Notes: generated by a model not told the origin, from the letters alone. Positions 12,279 to 24,161 are shown, numbered from the stretch's first letter. The stretch is DNA of 64,000 nt from Onthophagus taurus (GCF_036711975.1 NC_091966.1:18669501-18733500), one strand, 5' to 3'. Program-made: numbers and translations.

Positions 12279-13175
12279 GTGATGGGCGCTTGGTAAATAC
12301 CCGGCGTTTAGGTATTTCTAAAATGGGTATTTACCCTGGGCCGGGGTAAACAGTCGGCCAAACAGTGGGTATAAAAGTAAAAATATATCAGATTCCAAAA
12401 AAATATGAATCAAAGACGTATTATCATTAAACGAATCTGTCGTAATTTAGATTAGATCAAGTTACTATGATTATTATCATCAAGCAGCCCTCTGCGTCCA
12501 TTGTTGGACATAGACCACAACTATTCTGTTCCATTTGATTATATTCTGTGCTGTCTGAAGCCAATTGTTGGTCATTCTTTTGACGTCTACTTAGTCTGTT
12601 CGCTCGCGGTCTCCACTCAAGCAATCGTTTTGCCCAGTTCCACTTAAGCTTTGCCACAATGTTGATCACATCATTTACGCCAGTTCTTCTTCATAGGTCT
12701 TCATTTCGTATATAGTCCCTCAGAGTTAGAACCAGGATCGACCTCTCTATCTATCCTCCTGGCAGTGGCTACCGTTAATGTTAAAGTTTCGGAGCCTTAT
12801 GTTATAACCGGAAACACGCATTGATTGAAAGCCTTTCTTGGCCTTTTCTCTTGAAGATGTCTCTAGGTTTCCCGTAGGCTGCCCATACGAGTGTGATTCT
12901 TCTGTTTAGTTCGCTTGTTTGATTATCTCGCGATACACAAACCTCATAGCCAAGATATACATAGCTGTCAACCCTCTCAATCTCATTATCCCCAATGTTG
13001 ATGTTAAGGCTGGGAACAAGATTTATCATAAATTTTGATTTCGCCTCGTTGATATTTAGCCCGACTCTTGCACACCGCTATCTGGTATAAGAACTATATC
13101 ATCCGTAAATACCTCCAGGTATATATCCAGGAAATTTACCCTTGAAAATAAATACCCGGGTATTTAACAACTGAC
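12279..13175. mobile_element. Possible hAT-type element split by an RTE tail
   Basis: CAGTGATGGGCG at 12279 looks like a hAT terminus, followed by repeated GTAAATACCC/GGGTATTTACCC motifs; similar AAATACCCGGGTATTT motifs occur at 13096-13170 beyond the inserted RTE fragment. A matching right terminus and an 8 bp duplication were not found, so this is tentative. Confidence 0.3.
12457..13115 (-). pseudogene. RTE-clade retrotransposon, C-terminal RT fragment
   Basis: Minus strand from 13115: a (F/Y)xDD palm motif read as TDDIVLI, then GLNINEAKSKFM, IERVDSYVYLGYEV (12990-12930), RRITLVWAAYGKPRDIFK, and after frameshifts KLKWNWAKRLLEWRPRANR (12650-12590). This is the usual order of an RTE 3' half. 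The 3' end runs into ATGATTATTATCAT (12467-12480), the kind of short microsatellite tail RTE elements carry. 5' truncated and frameshifted. Confidence 0.7.
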
Positions 13176-13179
13176 TACA

Positions 13180-14000
13180 TCTTGTATTACTCCTGTTTCT
13201 AGAGCTGTGAAATTGAAAAATTCTGTTCTATGTACTAATTGTCTATATTATACAAACATACTAAGTACGTTACATAGTCTGCGAGTTGCTTACTCTAAAA
13301 CAGATAATTTATTATAATGCGTAAAGATCTCTTGAAAAAATAAAGAATACCATGCAAATTATAAAACAAGGTATGATAGATTTTGTGGATGTGTTCAAAT
13401 ATCAATAAATAAGTTACCTAAATAACTTACCTGTTCTTACCTACCTTTGGATATTATTCTAGAGTACTGTTCCTAATGTAAAACTGCATTCTGTAACCAT
13501 ACATTGTACTATACACGTTTGCTCATATTTAGTAGTAAATTTCTTTTATAGGAAACATTTTGTTTTTAATATAAAACAAAACTTAATAAATCTTATAATT
13601 CGTTTTGAATATTAACCGTCGAGCGCGCTATCATAAAATTTATGACAATTTTCGTTTTTATAATTTATCTCCTTATATTATGCATTTGAAAGGATTTAAC
13701 GCTAAATTATTCGTGTAACCATGTATTTTCAACATGATGTAGAGAAAATTTAAAAAAAATATTGACGATATTACTGTATGATAAGGCCGTATTTATATTA
13801 TGAGATATATTTAGGGATGTAAATGTGTTATAAACAGGTTTCGAGTCATATAGGAAGGTTTTCAGGAAATCAGATTGTTTTTTCTGCATCTTTGCAATAT
13901 TTCAATCTTTTCGGTTTTTTCGTGAGTTTATTAAATATTTTTTGAGCGGACGCGTTTTTAATTTTACGATAATTTTAAAACCTTTTACATTCAACTTATT
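13180..14000. other. AT-rich spacer, nothing recognised
   Basis: No motif-bearing reading frame, repeat structure or RNA gene was seen. The 60-codon minus frame at 13707-13889 has no recognisable feature. Confidence 0.5.
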
Positions 14001-14019
14001 AGAAATTTATTGCGGCAAG

Positions 14020-14750
14020 CAATAGATGGTCCGTATATGGTATCTAACAAACCGATGGATGTTGTAAAGAGATTAGTTGAACCAATAGAAAATATTAACA
14101 GAAATGTTACCACTGACAACTACTACACCAGCGTTGCTCTAGCAGATTATCTACTACAGTAGAATATAACAATGACTGAAACAATAAAAAAGAACAAGCG
14201 AAATCCTATCAGAATTCTTACCAAATAAAAGTCGAGTCGGTTATTCAACATTATTTGAATTTCAAACATATAAAATGTTGATTTCTTATGTACCACATAA
14301 AAATAAAACCGTTCTTCTCCTTTCCACGAGTACGAAAAAACTGATGTAAAAACATAGAAGCCAGAAATAATAATAGATTATAATTCGACAAAAGGAGGCG
14401 TTGACACAGTGTACAAATTGTGTGCCAGTTACATGGAGTAGCCTTGCATTACTAAAAATCTATAGCTTAGTTTGTTAAAACCTCACTTACATTATAGAGC
14501 AACCAATAAGACACTATCAGCAGGATATAGCAACATTTTTAAAATGCAATTACTTTCAATTGATAGCAGAAAAAAATACTACCGAATAACGCTCAGCGAA
14601 ACGTGGAACTTGCTATTTATGAGTAATAGAGAAAATATGTGCAACAGCGTCAATGAAGTGTTAAAATGTCTATTACTTCTTTACTTGTAAGAAACATTCT
14701 GTAGTGAATGTAAATTGTTTAAAATGTGGAAATGAATCCAATTCAAATGA
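14020..14750 (+). pseudogene. piggyBac-like transposase relic
   Basis: Plus-strand reading with stops and frameshifts: DGPYMVSNKPMDVVKRLVEP, then NVTTDNYYTSVALADYLL (second catalytic Asp region, about 14105-14160), KKNKRNP, and much further on CKKHSVVNVNCLKCGNES (about 14660-14745), the Cys/His-rich C-terminal domain. Each block aligns in order with the intact copy at 37030-38838, but the sequences differ enough to be a separate, older lineage. Confidence 0.75.
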
Positions 14751-15559
14751 AAATATAAAATATTTGACTAATTAATTTCTTAATAAAAACCGCAATAACC
14801 TTGAACTATCGCAAAATAAAAAATATTATCTGCCTGAACCAATACAAATTGGGTGTGAATTGGTTTATATACGTTTGCTTTTTAATATTTGTATATGTAG
14901 TTTGCTATATAGTTAGATTTCAAAAATGAATCCATTTCATTGATTTTATTTTATGTTTCTAACAATTTTATTGTTTAATATACACGTGTCTCGGCGAGAC
15001 CGTTCATTACGTTTCTCGTGTTCTGACCAAAATAAAAATTTGACGATTCAGATATCAGTATAATCAATTGCGTTCTCTCCGACTAAAATATTTTCAGATT
15101 CCTAGCACTTCCGATTATACCGGAAGTCGCCACATATTTTATTTTTTTAATGGAACACTCTATATATTTTTACATATTTGGATTTGTCTATTTTCAAGGT
15201 CTATGAATAACTTTACTTTTTGCAATTTGATTCGGCCGTTCTCGAGTTCGGCTTTTTCTAAAAAAATCTGCTCTAGCAGTCATTTATTCAAAAATCAGAG
15301 AACACTCGATGTTTGGGATATCAATTTAGGATTCAGAACATGCTTAAGTAACATGATGGAGTATGTTTTGGTACCGAGAACGGCTGTCTAGATAGTTGGG
15401 TCACTTTACTATGGCTCGTTAAATTTTCGAAGTTTGGAAGTATCATAACTTCATTTTTTTAAATGGCAACCCCATATATTTTATTACTTATTGTTAGTCG
15501 TTTTCGGCGTCTCATTTTACATCTCTTATACCCCATATGTCCTATACCTAACATTAATA

Positions 15560-16934
15560 TACTGACTTCCATAAAACTTGCAACACCCAGAATTTGTTGA
15601 ACGATTTTATTGAAATTTTCGTCAACGATGTCTTTCATTAGAACAAACAAATGATTAAAATTTGAATAAAATCTAGCTAGTAGTTCGGTTCTTATTTTGT
15701 TTTTTCCTTTGCACTTATTAACAATAAATTTGAAGAAATAAACAAATCAGTGTGTAATTACTTGTCAATTTTGCAAATTATTGTTCACAATTTCGTTCTG
15801 AACTTGGGAACAATGCCAAGAGTACGTCAACAGCAACATTTTTCCCAATTGACTGATTTTGAACATGGCCGTATTATTGGCATAAGAGGCTGGACTTTCG
15901 CTAAGAGAAATTGCTCGTCGTGTAAACCGAAATGTTACAACGGTATTGAGCTGTTGGTCCAAATGATCCGAGGAAGGGGTGCAACAACGTCGCCCTGGAT
16001 CTGGACGTCCCGCAGGACTACAGATCGCAAAGATTTTTGGTCACAAGAGACAGATTTTCAACAACTCGATCGATTGCAAATGATTGGATGAGAGGTGTAG
16101 GACCCAGAATGTCAATGTCATCTGTTTATCACCGGATAAGGTGTTATGGGCTGCGTTCATATCGTCCATTTTTATGTCTTCCTCTTACACCACTTCACCG
16201 TCTACGCAGGCTAGAATGGAGCATCGATGGCATCGAATTGTGTTTAGTGACGAGTCCCGGTTTTTGCTTGTGAGCCCACGATGGTCGTAGGAGAGTCAGA
16301 CGGATGCGTAGCGAACGTAAAAATGTAACACAGCCCTCACACACGGAGTGATGATATGGGGTGCAATATGTTACGGTAGCAGATCACCCCTGGTCTTTAT
16401 TGATGGCAACTTAAACGCCGCTCGTTATATTGCCAACGTGCTAGAACCCGTTGCGCTTCCATATCCTCAGGGGCTAGAAAATCCCATTTTCCAACAGGAT
16501 AATGCGCGCTCTCATACGGCAAGGACTACACCACGTTTGTGGGAAAAAGCTAAGATTGCCGTCCTCCCATGGCCTGCTCGGTTGCCTAATTTGTCGCCCA
16601 TTGAACATGTATGGGATGAGATTGGTAGGCGACTGGGTAATTTACCATACCCTCCAGATAACTTACACGATCTCCGGCTACGGATTCAAAAAGCTTGGGT
16701 TGATATACCACGGGCAGCAATAGATCACTTGATTGATAGCATGCCACGCCATCTAAATGAGTGCATTATAAATCGTGGCGGAGCAACTCATTACTGAAAC
16801 AAAGATTTTAGTTTTTGTTCTTTTGTTTTCAAATTTTAATAGTTTGTTTGTTCTAATGAAAGACATCGTTGACCAAAATTTCAATAAAATCGTTCAATAA
16901 ATTCTAGGTGTTGCTATTTTTATGGAAGTCAGTA
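15560..16934 (+). mobile_element. Tc1-type transposon inside the left fold-back arm
   Basis: Ends are TACTGACTTCCATAAAACTT and its reverse complement, with TIRs of about 90 bp that include TTGAACGATTTTATTGAAAT. TA dinucleotides flank it (15558-15559 and 16935-16936). The uninterrupted sequence AACATTAATAGTTTG is preserved in the opposite arm near 18098-18112, which proves the TA insertion site. Confidence 0.9.
15813..16797 (+). pseudogene. Tc1 transposase, broken
   Basis: Starts with MPRVRQQQHFSQLTDFEHGR at 15813 (helix-turn-helix region), then is broken by frameshifts near 15890 and again between about 15980 and 16300; the C-terminal third (16348-16797) is open. Catalytic signature: VFSDESRF (first Asp, near 16240), FQQDNARSHTA (second Asp, near 16498) and SPIEHVWDEIGRRL (Glu) with 34 residues between the last two, that is DD34E, the Tc1 type. 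The usual GRP linker can be read in a shifted frame near 15995. Inactive. Confidence 0.85.
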
Positions 16935-17058
16935 TAGTTTGGGAGATAATTACAGTTTTTTGAAAAATGCACACATATCTTATCGATATTAACCTAGTGT
17001 GCCATCGAAAATATTTAATGAGTTATTGACAAACGTCAAAATTAAAAGTAGTTTCAAC

Positions 17059-17225
17059 CAAGGACAGTAGAATCCAGCAGGACTGCTACATCCATTGTAT
17101 TTTTGTAGCCCACTACGGGTTGGTTGCCCGCACTCTACGTCACACTATTTGCCACGCCCAGTTAACTGTCATTGAGTTCTATACGTTTGCTGTGTGTTTT
17201 TAGAGGTTATATGATAGACATTAAT
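17059..17225 (+). mobile_element. Left end of an element related to the 313 bp TIR element
   Basis: CAAGGACAGTAGAATC followed by about 160 bases that match, in order, the reverse complement of the right end of the 10255-10567 element (including the GCCCGCACTCTACGTCACAC stretch). No matching right end was found; downstream is a mariner-like transposase fragment. Confidence 0.65.
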
Positions 17226-17690
17226 ATGTCTAAAAAAATAATAGGTTTCAACGTTTTCTGCCTTATGATGGGTGGCAGGTTCTCTTACGTCATTTATGAT
17301 GGCGTTTTAACGGCAGAACGTTACCTGAATTTGTTACGTACTGTGGTAGATTTTCTTGACAACCTGTATTTGAACTTGAGAAGAAGCTGTTGGTATCAAC
17401 TGGATGGAGCTCCGGGCCATTGCACCCAGGAAGTATCCCAAAAACACACCTCAATGTTCGGAGAGAGGTGGTTAAGATGGTTAGGACTGTGAAACTGGTC
17501 GGCAAGATCTCCAGATTTGGCGCCTGTGGACTTCTACCTTTGTGGACTCGTATAAAACATCAGGTCTACCAGACACCGGTAAACACGAGGGAGGAATTAA
17601 AAGCTCGCGTGCGAGCAGCATTCGACCGTCTCTCTCCTCAAGAAGTACGAAGACCAACACTTACGCCCTCAAGTGTTCTTCACGTATAAC
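17226..17690 (+). pseudogene. mariner/IS630-type transposase fragment
   Basis: A frame at 17172-17492 reads YDGVLTAERYLNLLRTVVDF and WYQLDGAPGHCT (second catalytic Asp), followed after one stop by WSARSPDLAPVDFYLCGLV and, in another frame, NTREELKARVRAAFDRLSP. Counting through the stop gives about 41 residues between DGAPGH and PVDF, so a DD41D-like spacing. It lacks the N-terminal helix-turn-helix and first Asp. Possibly the same broad family as the relic at 60430-60760. Confidence 0.65.
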
Positions 17691-18143
17691 ACAGTGCTTG
17701 AATGCGAATGACCACCATTTCGAACGTTTATTGTAACTTGTTTACAACTTTTTATACCAATTTTTTGCCATCTGAAGTAAATGTTGATAGCTTTTATTAA
17801 ATATTCCGCAAGTTCTACTACAACTTACAACTTTCGACAACAATCTACAACTTTGTCGCGCTTTCCATGTATAAAAAATAAATTACGAATTTCTTGATTT
17901 GTGTAAATATTATTTTCGTTGTTATCGATTTTAACTCTTTAGTACTAATATTAAGACACCTAACAGATAATTATTAGCCTACATGCATCAAGTGACATAA
18001 AGAAGTAATACTTTGACAAGAACTCATTCAGGTTTGTTTTCCATGACACACTAGGTATGATATGTGGGCATTTTTCAAAATACCCTAATTATCTCCCAAA
18101 CTATTAATGTTAGGTATAGGACATATGGAATATAAAAGATGTA

Positions 18144-18316
18144 CAGTCATGTTCACGGGAAATGCACATTCAAAGTCAAGCGCTGTTGTGAGATCCGACA
18201 TGCCGCTGGCTTGGCTGGCTAAACAGGCTGAGCCGAACGCCCACGAGTCACGAGCTTCGTGTGCGTTCGGCTCAGCCCGTTTAGCCTTGAGTGTGCATTT
18301 CCCGTGAACATGACTG
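18144..18316. mobile_element. 173 bp hairpin MITE with TA duplication
   Basis: Termini CAGTCATGTTCACGGGAAAT and reverse complement; an inner inverted repeat (GGCTGAGCCGAACGC / GCGTTCGGCTCAGCC) makes most of the element self-complementary. TA flanks at 18142-18143 and 18317-18318; the left fold-back arm near 15510-15530 keeps the empty site. Tc1/mariner-type by its TA target. An ORF at 18107-18307 is a by-product. Confidence 0.85.
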
Positions 18317-19009
18317 TACAATGAGAAGTCGAAGACGACTAACAATAAGTAATAAAATATGTAGAGTGCCATTTTAAAAATGAAGTTGTGGTACTTCCAA
18401 ATTTTGAAAAGTTAACCACCTATAGTAAACTGACCAAACGATCTAGACAGCCGTTCACGACACCAAAATATACTTCATCATGTTGCTTAAGCATGTTCAC
18501 AATCCTAAATTGATATCCCAAAAGTCGAGTGTTCTCTGATTTTTTGAACAAATGTCTGATAGAGCAGATTTTTTTAGAAAAAAAATGGTATAATCGACAA
18601 CGGCCGAATCAAATTGCAAAAAGTAAAGTTATTCATAAACGATGAAAATAAATAAATCCAAATATGTAAAAATATATAGAGTGTTCCATTAAAAAAATAA
18701 AATATGTGGCGACTTCCGGTATAATCGGAAGTGCAAGAAATCTGAAGTATTTTAGAAATATTAATTAGAACTCAATTAAATCTGAATTGTCAAATTTTTA
18801 TTTTGGCCAGAACCCTAGAAACTTCTAATGAACAGTATTGCTGAGACATCCTGTATATTAAATATTTTTACTCCAGCAAAATAGTATGGAATTTATCTAT
18901 ATAAAGAATTAAAATCTTTAAAATTATAATTATTTCATTCAAATTATAATTATCTAATTAATTCATAATCTATACAACTATACACATTTTAAAAACTGCA
19001 GTTCTATTA

Positions 19010-19824
19010 TCATTTCTTTTTAACATCTTCAGCAGGGGTTTCATACATTTTAAAATCAATTGGTTTATCATAACCCATAATCTTCGCGTAATGACTAGGA
19101 TTGCCAAAATGCCTGGCATCCATAAACATAGGTTTTCCTTTAGCAATAAATGTGGTAAACATGCCTGGTATATCAGGTACTTTAACATCATCTGGTGTGA
19201 ACTCGGTCTAAAAGAATAGAATTACTCTAGAAGTACATCTAATAAAATTACTATAAATTTGAATATTATAGCATTGATATATTCTTTTTACCTCTTTTAG
19301 CATACAAAAGAAATTGACTGTTGCTGCTGTATATGTCCCTTTTTCAGGATTATAATCAATATGGGCTACATATTTTTTCGTGACAAAATGTAATAACATT
19401 GGTGTGACAAATGTGAAAAATCCTATCACTGAATAAGCTGCCACAATTAAAGGTATACTTGATACATCTGCTAAGGATTTTATTAAAAATGGTTGACCAA
19501 TTATACCTATGGCACTAGTTGTTAACGAGAACCACTAAAACATATTTTTTAAACAAGCATAAATTATTTTTCGTTTAGTTTACTTACTTTAACTGTTCTT
19601 ATCTGTGGCGTTAATATTCCATAATAAACACGTTCTTTACCTTCTTCTACATCATCTTTGTTAGCATCTTTAAAGAAGTACCTCACTTGTATGTTATTTG
19701 TGAGGTTATGTGTACTTACTAATAGCTGTCTTTGGTTATGTAAAAACGTTGGTTTCATAAAACTCTTTGAACTGGTCTGTTTTAAAAGAAAAGGAAGTAA
19801 CCGGCAGCAATTCTTTAACGACAT
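19010..19824 (-). CDS. TMEM70: TMEM70 homologue, mitochondrial, complete
   Basis: Three exons, 225 residues: 19588-19824, 19292-19534 and 19010-19207, all joined at phase 0 with GT-AG borders (GTAAGT; GTAAAA). The first ~50 residues are basic and rich in Ser/Leu, as in a mitochondrial presequence. The core reads VYYGILTPQIRTVK, WFSLTTSAIGIIGQPFLI and SVIGFFTFVTPMLLHFVTKK, two hydrophobic segments in a hairpin, then YNPEKGTYTAATVNFF and, in exon 3, VPDIPGMFTTFIAKGKPMF and MGYDKPIDFK. These are family hallmarks. TMEM70 is an inner-membrane protein needed for assembly of the ATP synthase c-ring and of complex I. Length is near the family norm. The opposite-strand frame at 19658-19858 is a shadow. 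Confidence 0.9.
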
Positions 19825-20410
19825 TCCTAAAAGAATTCGAATTTTATTAATGATTTAATCAAATCAATTGCGTGTTGATTACTATTTGTAACTTATAACA
19901 AAGAGTGATCTTTAAACCTTAATAGGCAATAATGTAATGGCTTACTTTTAGTGTTAAGTTTATATTATTATATTTTAATATAATAGATTGGCTAATTTTA
20001 ACACTTTAAATAATGCTGTCAAACGTCAAAATGTCAAAAGTATTTATAAGTCACTACATTACCAACTTTTAGATGTCAAATACTTAAACTTTTTAAGCGC
20101 CATCTGTTATAAATATAAAGGAATTTTTCAAAATATAAATATTTATTTTAATAATTAATTTATATATTGAAATTGTAGGAATGTTTCTAAAAAGTTAAAC
20201 GGTCCGGAACTATCATCAGTAGCAAATTAATGCGCTTACATAATCACACGTGGCAATTGCCAATAGAAACAATCAACGGGCAAAAGATGGCGTTAGTTAA
20301 AAGTTATAAAACTTAAAAAGGATACTTTTTATGTTAAATCCGTATAACTAAACCCATTTGCATCATAACCTCAGATATTTGCGGAATACATTTAATAAGA
20401 TCTAATATGA
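19825..20410. other. Upstream region of TMEM70 gene
   Basis: AT-rich 5' flank. No TATA box at a clear distance and no recognised repeat. Short repeated ATGTCAAA/ACGTCAAA motifs lie at 20020-20080. Confidence 0.4.
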
Positions 20411-20414
20411 TCTA

Positions 20415-20515
20415 ATACTAGACCTTGAACTAGAAACATTCGGGTTTAGCCGTCCATCTCTTAAGACTGCTAAACCCGAATGATTCTAGTTCTAGGTTTA
20501 GTGTTAGTTCACTTT
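20415..20515. repeat. Copy 1 of a palindromic repeat family
   Basis: ACTAGAAACATTCGGGTTTA then, after a short spacer, its near-complement TAAACCCGAATGATTCTAGT. The same palindrome is at 28184-28266 and in a tandem array at 61855-62490. Confidence 0.75.
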
Positions 20516-20579
20516 TAGTTAATATACAAGTTAAGTCAAGTTAAATATACAACAATCTAAAGCTAAATAACAACTAAAA

Positions 20580-20920
20580 CTAAGTAGAGCTTTTTTACGG
20601 GAGGGAGGGAAAAGACCTTATGAACCCAGGCCTATTGACAGCGCTTGCTGCTTGTGGGCAGTAGTGGGTAATGGGTCACAAGTGGTCACAAGATGATGGT
20701 CTTTCGACTGGGAGTGTAGGGCTATAATTAGGTAGCCCCTGCTACCCACTAAAAACCATCCACTCTTCTCCCCGAGGGGGCTTTTTAGTTTCCATTTAAT
20801 TTAATTAAAATTGTCTCCGTCTTCGTCCTCCAACTGGAGCTGTGCCCAACAGCCCTACTACAGAAACTCAACGGCTCGTATAGGATACATAAAATAAAAT
20901 ATTTGCCGTTGCTTTTATGC
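20580..20920. other. Unassigned, possible 5' UTR of a retroelement
   Basis: GC-richer than its flanks, containing GCTACCCACTAAAAACCATC and CCCCGAGGGGGCTTTTTAG. No reading frame or family recognised. Confidence 0.25.
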
Positions 20921-20922
20921 GC

Positions 20923-21214
20923 GGTTCACATTATTGCAGCCCAGTATTCCAGCGAGTCAATCAAGTCCAGTGCTAGACTGGATCATATCATTCACATTAT
21001 TCTAGTCTAGTAATTCCGCTAGTCACTCCATTCCAGTGAATTCTTAATCGATTCGTTAAGAATTGGTAGTCCAGCACTGGATTGATTCGACAGTCGCTGG
21101 AATTGATTGTTCACTGGAATGTATTCCAAAGCCGATTCACATTATTCCAGTGGAATTTCAGCACTGGTTTCGATCACTTGACTGGAATACTATTAGAATA
21201 ATGTGAATCGGGAA
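20923..21214. mobile_element. ~290 bp TIR element with internal repeats
   Basis: The left end GGTTCACATTATTGC and right end AATAATGTGAATCGGG are inverted. The TTCACATTATT motif recurs inside (about 20991 and 21133), and CCAGTG/CACTGG/ATTCCAG motifs occur many times on both strands. No coding capacity and no target duplication established. Confidence 0.55.
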
Positions 21215-21689
21215 TTACTTAAAGTAAAAAATATCGACAACTTACAGGGATGAGCGGGAGGCCCTTGGTCTCAGCGGGATCTCCTCTCCGTGTATACCAG
21301 GAACTAATTAGTATCTGTCACTGCCGAATCTAGTTCTATCCTTTTCGTCTTGAGAACTACGGTCACGTATGCACTTATCGTTTCCTACTTGGTCTTGTTG
21401 CTGAGCATTTTAGCGACTTTTTCAAATAGTTTTTGATATGAGGTTTTTTTGTTGCTGATATCGGCTCAACTACTTAGGCTTCACGAATCTCTGACCTGAT
21501 GTTAACCATCTTTTCTAGTCTTGCCTAACTTTCCCAGTTTCGTCACCACTTCGTAGCCAACAACTCAACCGCGGTGGTCTGTCTCGCCCTTCCTGACCAG
21601 ACCTAGCTCCGATACAATAAAGTAGAGTGAACAACCTCTAATAACAAATGTATAACATCGCCTATATCAGTTGTCCAGGAGAGTCACGT

Positions 21690-22212
21690 CACATGAATCA
21701 TAGAAGATGTGCCAGAACTCCGACCTAACAATGGACCCCAGCGCCACACCGCACGTCATTCATGTTTCTATCTTTTAAGTCTCTCAGAACGCTCATCAAA
21801 TACGTCGGGGTGGAGAAGTCCCATTGCAGAGCCAACAAAATATCTTTCCATCGCACCCTGTTAAAGGCGTTTCTGACGTTTACTGTGACCAAGCGCTCTC
21901 TCGAAGGTACTAAAGACGTCACAGATGGCATCAATTGTTGAACGCCTACTACAGAATCCGTACTGCCTAGCGGCTAGACCTCCTGACCATACAACACTCT
22001 CCAGCAAACGTGCACGAAGCAGCTTTTCAAAGAGTTTACCAGCGGTGTCCAACATGCACAGAAGCCTTTCTTCTTTTTAATTGGCTCCAGCTGCTATTTT
22101 TTCCATATTTCCGGAAATATGGCTTGCTTTAAGCAGACATTGTACATCGCCAGAGGAATCTCCGGGACCGCGTTTGACAGGAATTTAAGGGCCTCAAGAT
22201 GGCTACACGTAA
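21690..22212 (-). pseudogene. R1-clade retrotransposon RT, 3' part of a split copy
   Basis: Minus strand: ALKFLSNAVPEIPLAMYNVC (22195-22135), FPEIWKK, then MLDTAGKLFEKLLRARLLES (22055-21996), ARQYGFCSRRSTIDAI, and in a shifted frame VTVNVRNAFNRVRWKDILLA (21880-21820). These correspond to the R1/Jockey RT blocks, ending near a GPEFWHIFYDS-like block at about 21700. Several frameshifts. The 5' neighbour of this segment (KPGPDGV) lies at 27975-28140 on the same strand; see the Harbinger entry. Confidence 0.7.
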
Positions 22213-22436
22213 CTGTAAAGTTGGCAAACATGCATGATTACTCTTTTTGTACAAGAAGGCTTTTTTTAGCGTTTAGGATAATTTTGCACAAACATTTTGC
22301 TTGTACAAACCGCTTGATGATGGATTGAATTCGAATTATGCAAGTTTGGGCAAGCCACGCTTGCGCAAGCGAAACGGTACGTGTGTACGAAGATGTGCCG
22401 GCTTGTTGGCATTCATGAATGATCTCTACAGGTTCC

Positions 22437-24161
22437 ATCATGTCTAGCGATCTGAAGAAGGCCAACCGGGAATTACTGGAAGAGTTTATTCGCGCATACC
22501 AAAGTCACCCGTGTCTTTGGCGAATTAATTCACCAGAGTATCATGATAGGATGAAGGAAGATACAGCATATGATACGTTATTAAGTAAATGTAGATTAAT
22601 TGATAACAATGCCGATAAAAATGTTGTTGTTAAGAAGTTAAATGCGTTGACGATTAATTATAGAAGAGAAAAGAAAAAAGTCGAAGCATCTTGTCACTCT
22701 GGCAGTGGTACAGATGAAATATATCTATAAGCCTTCACCGTGGTATTATCATTTGTTTGGCTTTTGGGGTTGAGTTATCTTTAAAGTAAGCTTTGTTGCC
22801 ACAGAACTTGTCGTTCATTGGCAAAATAGTCCATGAATTGTTGTCTTACTTGTTTAGCATGAAATGGTATACCTCCAGTAATATACCTTTGTAAAGGGGA
22901 CATATTGGAATTCTCTGATGTTAAACCAGGACAAATTGCACCATTTTCTATGTCTTCAGAGCCTAGATAATCGTGGGGCGTAGACTTTGACGCACAGTTG
23001 ACATTAAATAGTTATGCAAAGCTCAAGTTGCTTTTACAATTTCATCAATATGTTCTAATACTAAATTGATAGCGGTGTGCAAAATTCTAAAGCGTGCTGT
23101 CAAAATTCTAAATACGTTTTCAATAATTCGTCGTGCTGTAGATAGTCGGTAGTTTTTAAATTTTAAATTACTCTGTTTGTATGGTTTTAACATATTGGAG
23201 CTCAAAGTAAAAGCATCGTTTACGTGAACTGTTTGCTACTTCTTTTTCTCTTGGAATGTTGAGTGAATTACCTTGTAGTCTACTAAAAAATTCTGTATGC
23301 TGTAGCACACCTCCAACTGATACTCTGCCATTCGTACCGAAATCAAATAAAATAAATCTATAATTTGCATCTGCAGTAGTAAGTAGCACCATGCTATGTC
23401 AATGTTTGTAATTTAAAAAAAAGTTAACCACTTCCAGCTGGAGGAATAATCTCGATATTTTTTCCATCTAAACTGCCAAGACAACATGGGAAATTCCACC
23501 TCTTTTCAAAATCCCTCCCTAAGTCATCTCAGTTTATGGGAACTGAAAGAAATATAAACATTACACCATAAATATAATTGAAGAAACAATTGAAAACTAT
23601 GATAAAAATTAAATGCATTACTAGTTATAAGAAAAAAAAATCTTTTTTATTGATAAATATCTTTTATCTCAATTTCCCAACAAGTAGGACATATATCATT
23701 AAAACTATAAATAAATAAGGTAGCAATAGAATTATCATAATTAAATATTCTTATTTTCAGGAAGAAGCTGGAGAACAACTAACTCACTCTACGCAAGATT
23801 TAAAAAAATCTAGTCAAGAAAATGAGCCAATTACGAATACAGTACAAGACACGTGTGCTTCATTTGAAAAATGCCTCTTCAGTCAACTCTCAAAAAACCA
23901 CCTCCTGCTAGGCTTCCTAAGCGTGCTTACGATAAATGTGATTCTGTTCTAGAAACAATTGATCAGCATTTTAAAAAACCTAAGCAGAAAGATTTTTTGC
24001 TAACAAAAAAGATAATTAATGAAGTTTTATTTATGGCTGAAATGGGTCAGTTGACTAAGTCAAATTCTATTTGGGATTCTACTGACAGTGTATCTGCGCA
24101 TACATCTATGGGTTTTCCTACATCTCAGCATTTTAATAATAAGAACGGTATTATTTCTTAG
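22437..24161 (+). pseudogene. MADF-domain protein gene of a Harbinger element, two exons, broken
   Basis: Exon 1 (about 22437-22785) encodes a MADF DNA-binding domain: LLEEFIRAYQSHPCLWRI, YDTLLSKCRLID, VVVKKLNALTINYRREKKKV, SGSGTDEIY, and after a 5 bp frameshift KPSPWYYHLFGF. It ends at AAA|GTAAGC. Exon 2 starts at 23761 after TTATTTTCAG with EEAGEQLTHSTQDLKKSS; the splice phase (0) fits. A frameshift at about 23870 leads into KKPPPARLPKRAYDKCDSVL (up to 24161). MADF or Myb-like proteins are the usual second gene of PIF/Harbinger transposons. Its intron (22786-23760) contains exon 2 of the transposase on the other strand. Confidence 0.7.

Larger units (their letters stand above)
14985..18865. 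mobile_element. Large fold-back element with ~700-850 bp inverted arms
   Basis: The left arm (14985-15559 continued at 16935-17058) and right arm (about 18003-18865) are inverted copies. Shared landmarks are the ends (AATATACA then GTCTC), GGCCAAAATAAAAATTTGAC, CACTTCCGATTATACCGGAA, TTGATTCGGCCGTT and CCTATACCTAACATTAATA. The left arm carries a Tc1 copy (15560-16934), the right arm a 173 bp MITE (18144-18316); each arm shows the other's uninterrupted site. A third copy of the terminus is at 46855-46995. The centre (17059-18000) is occupied by another TIR element and a mariner-like relic, so the original coding part, if any, is not visible. Confidence 0.8.

Noticed and set aside
18107-18307. 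66-codon plus frame and its minus partner at 18085-18372
   Set aside because: They are read through a hairpin MITE and fold-back arm.
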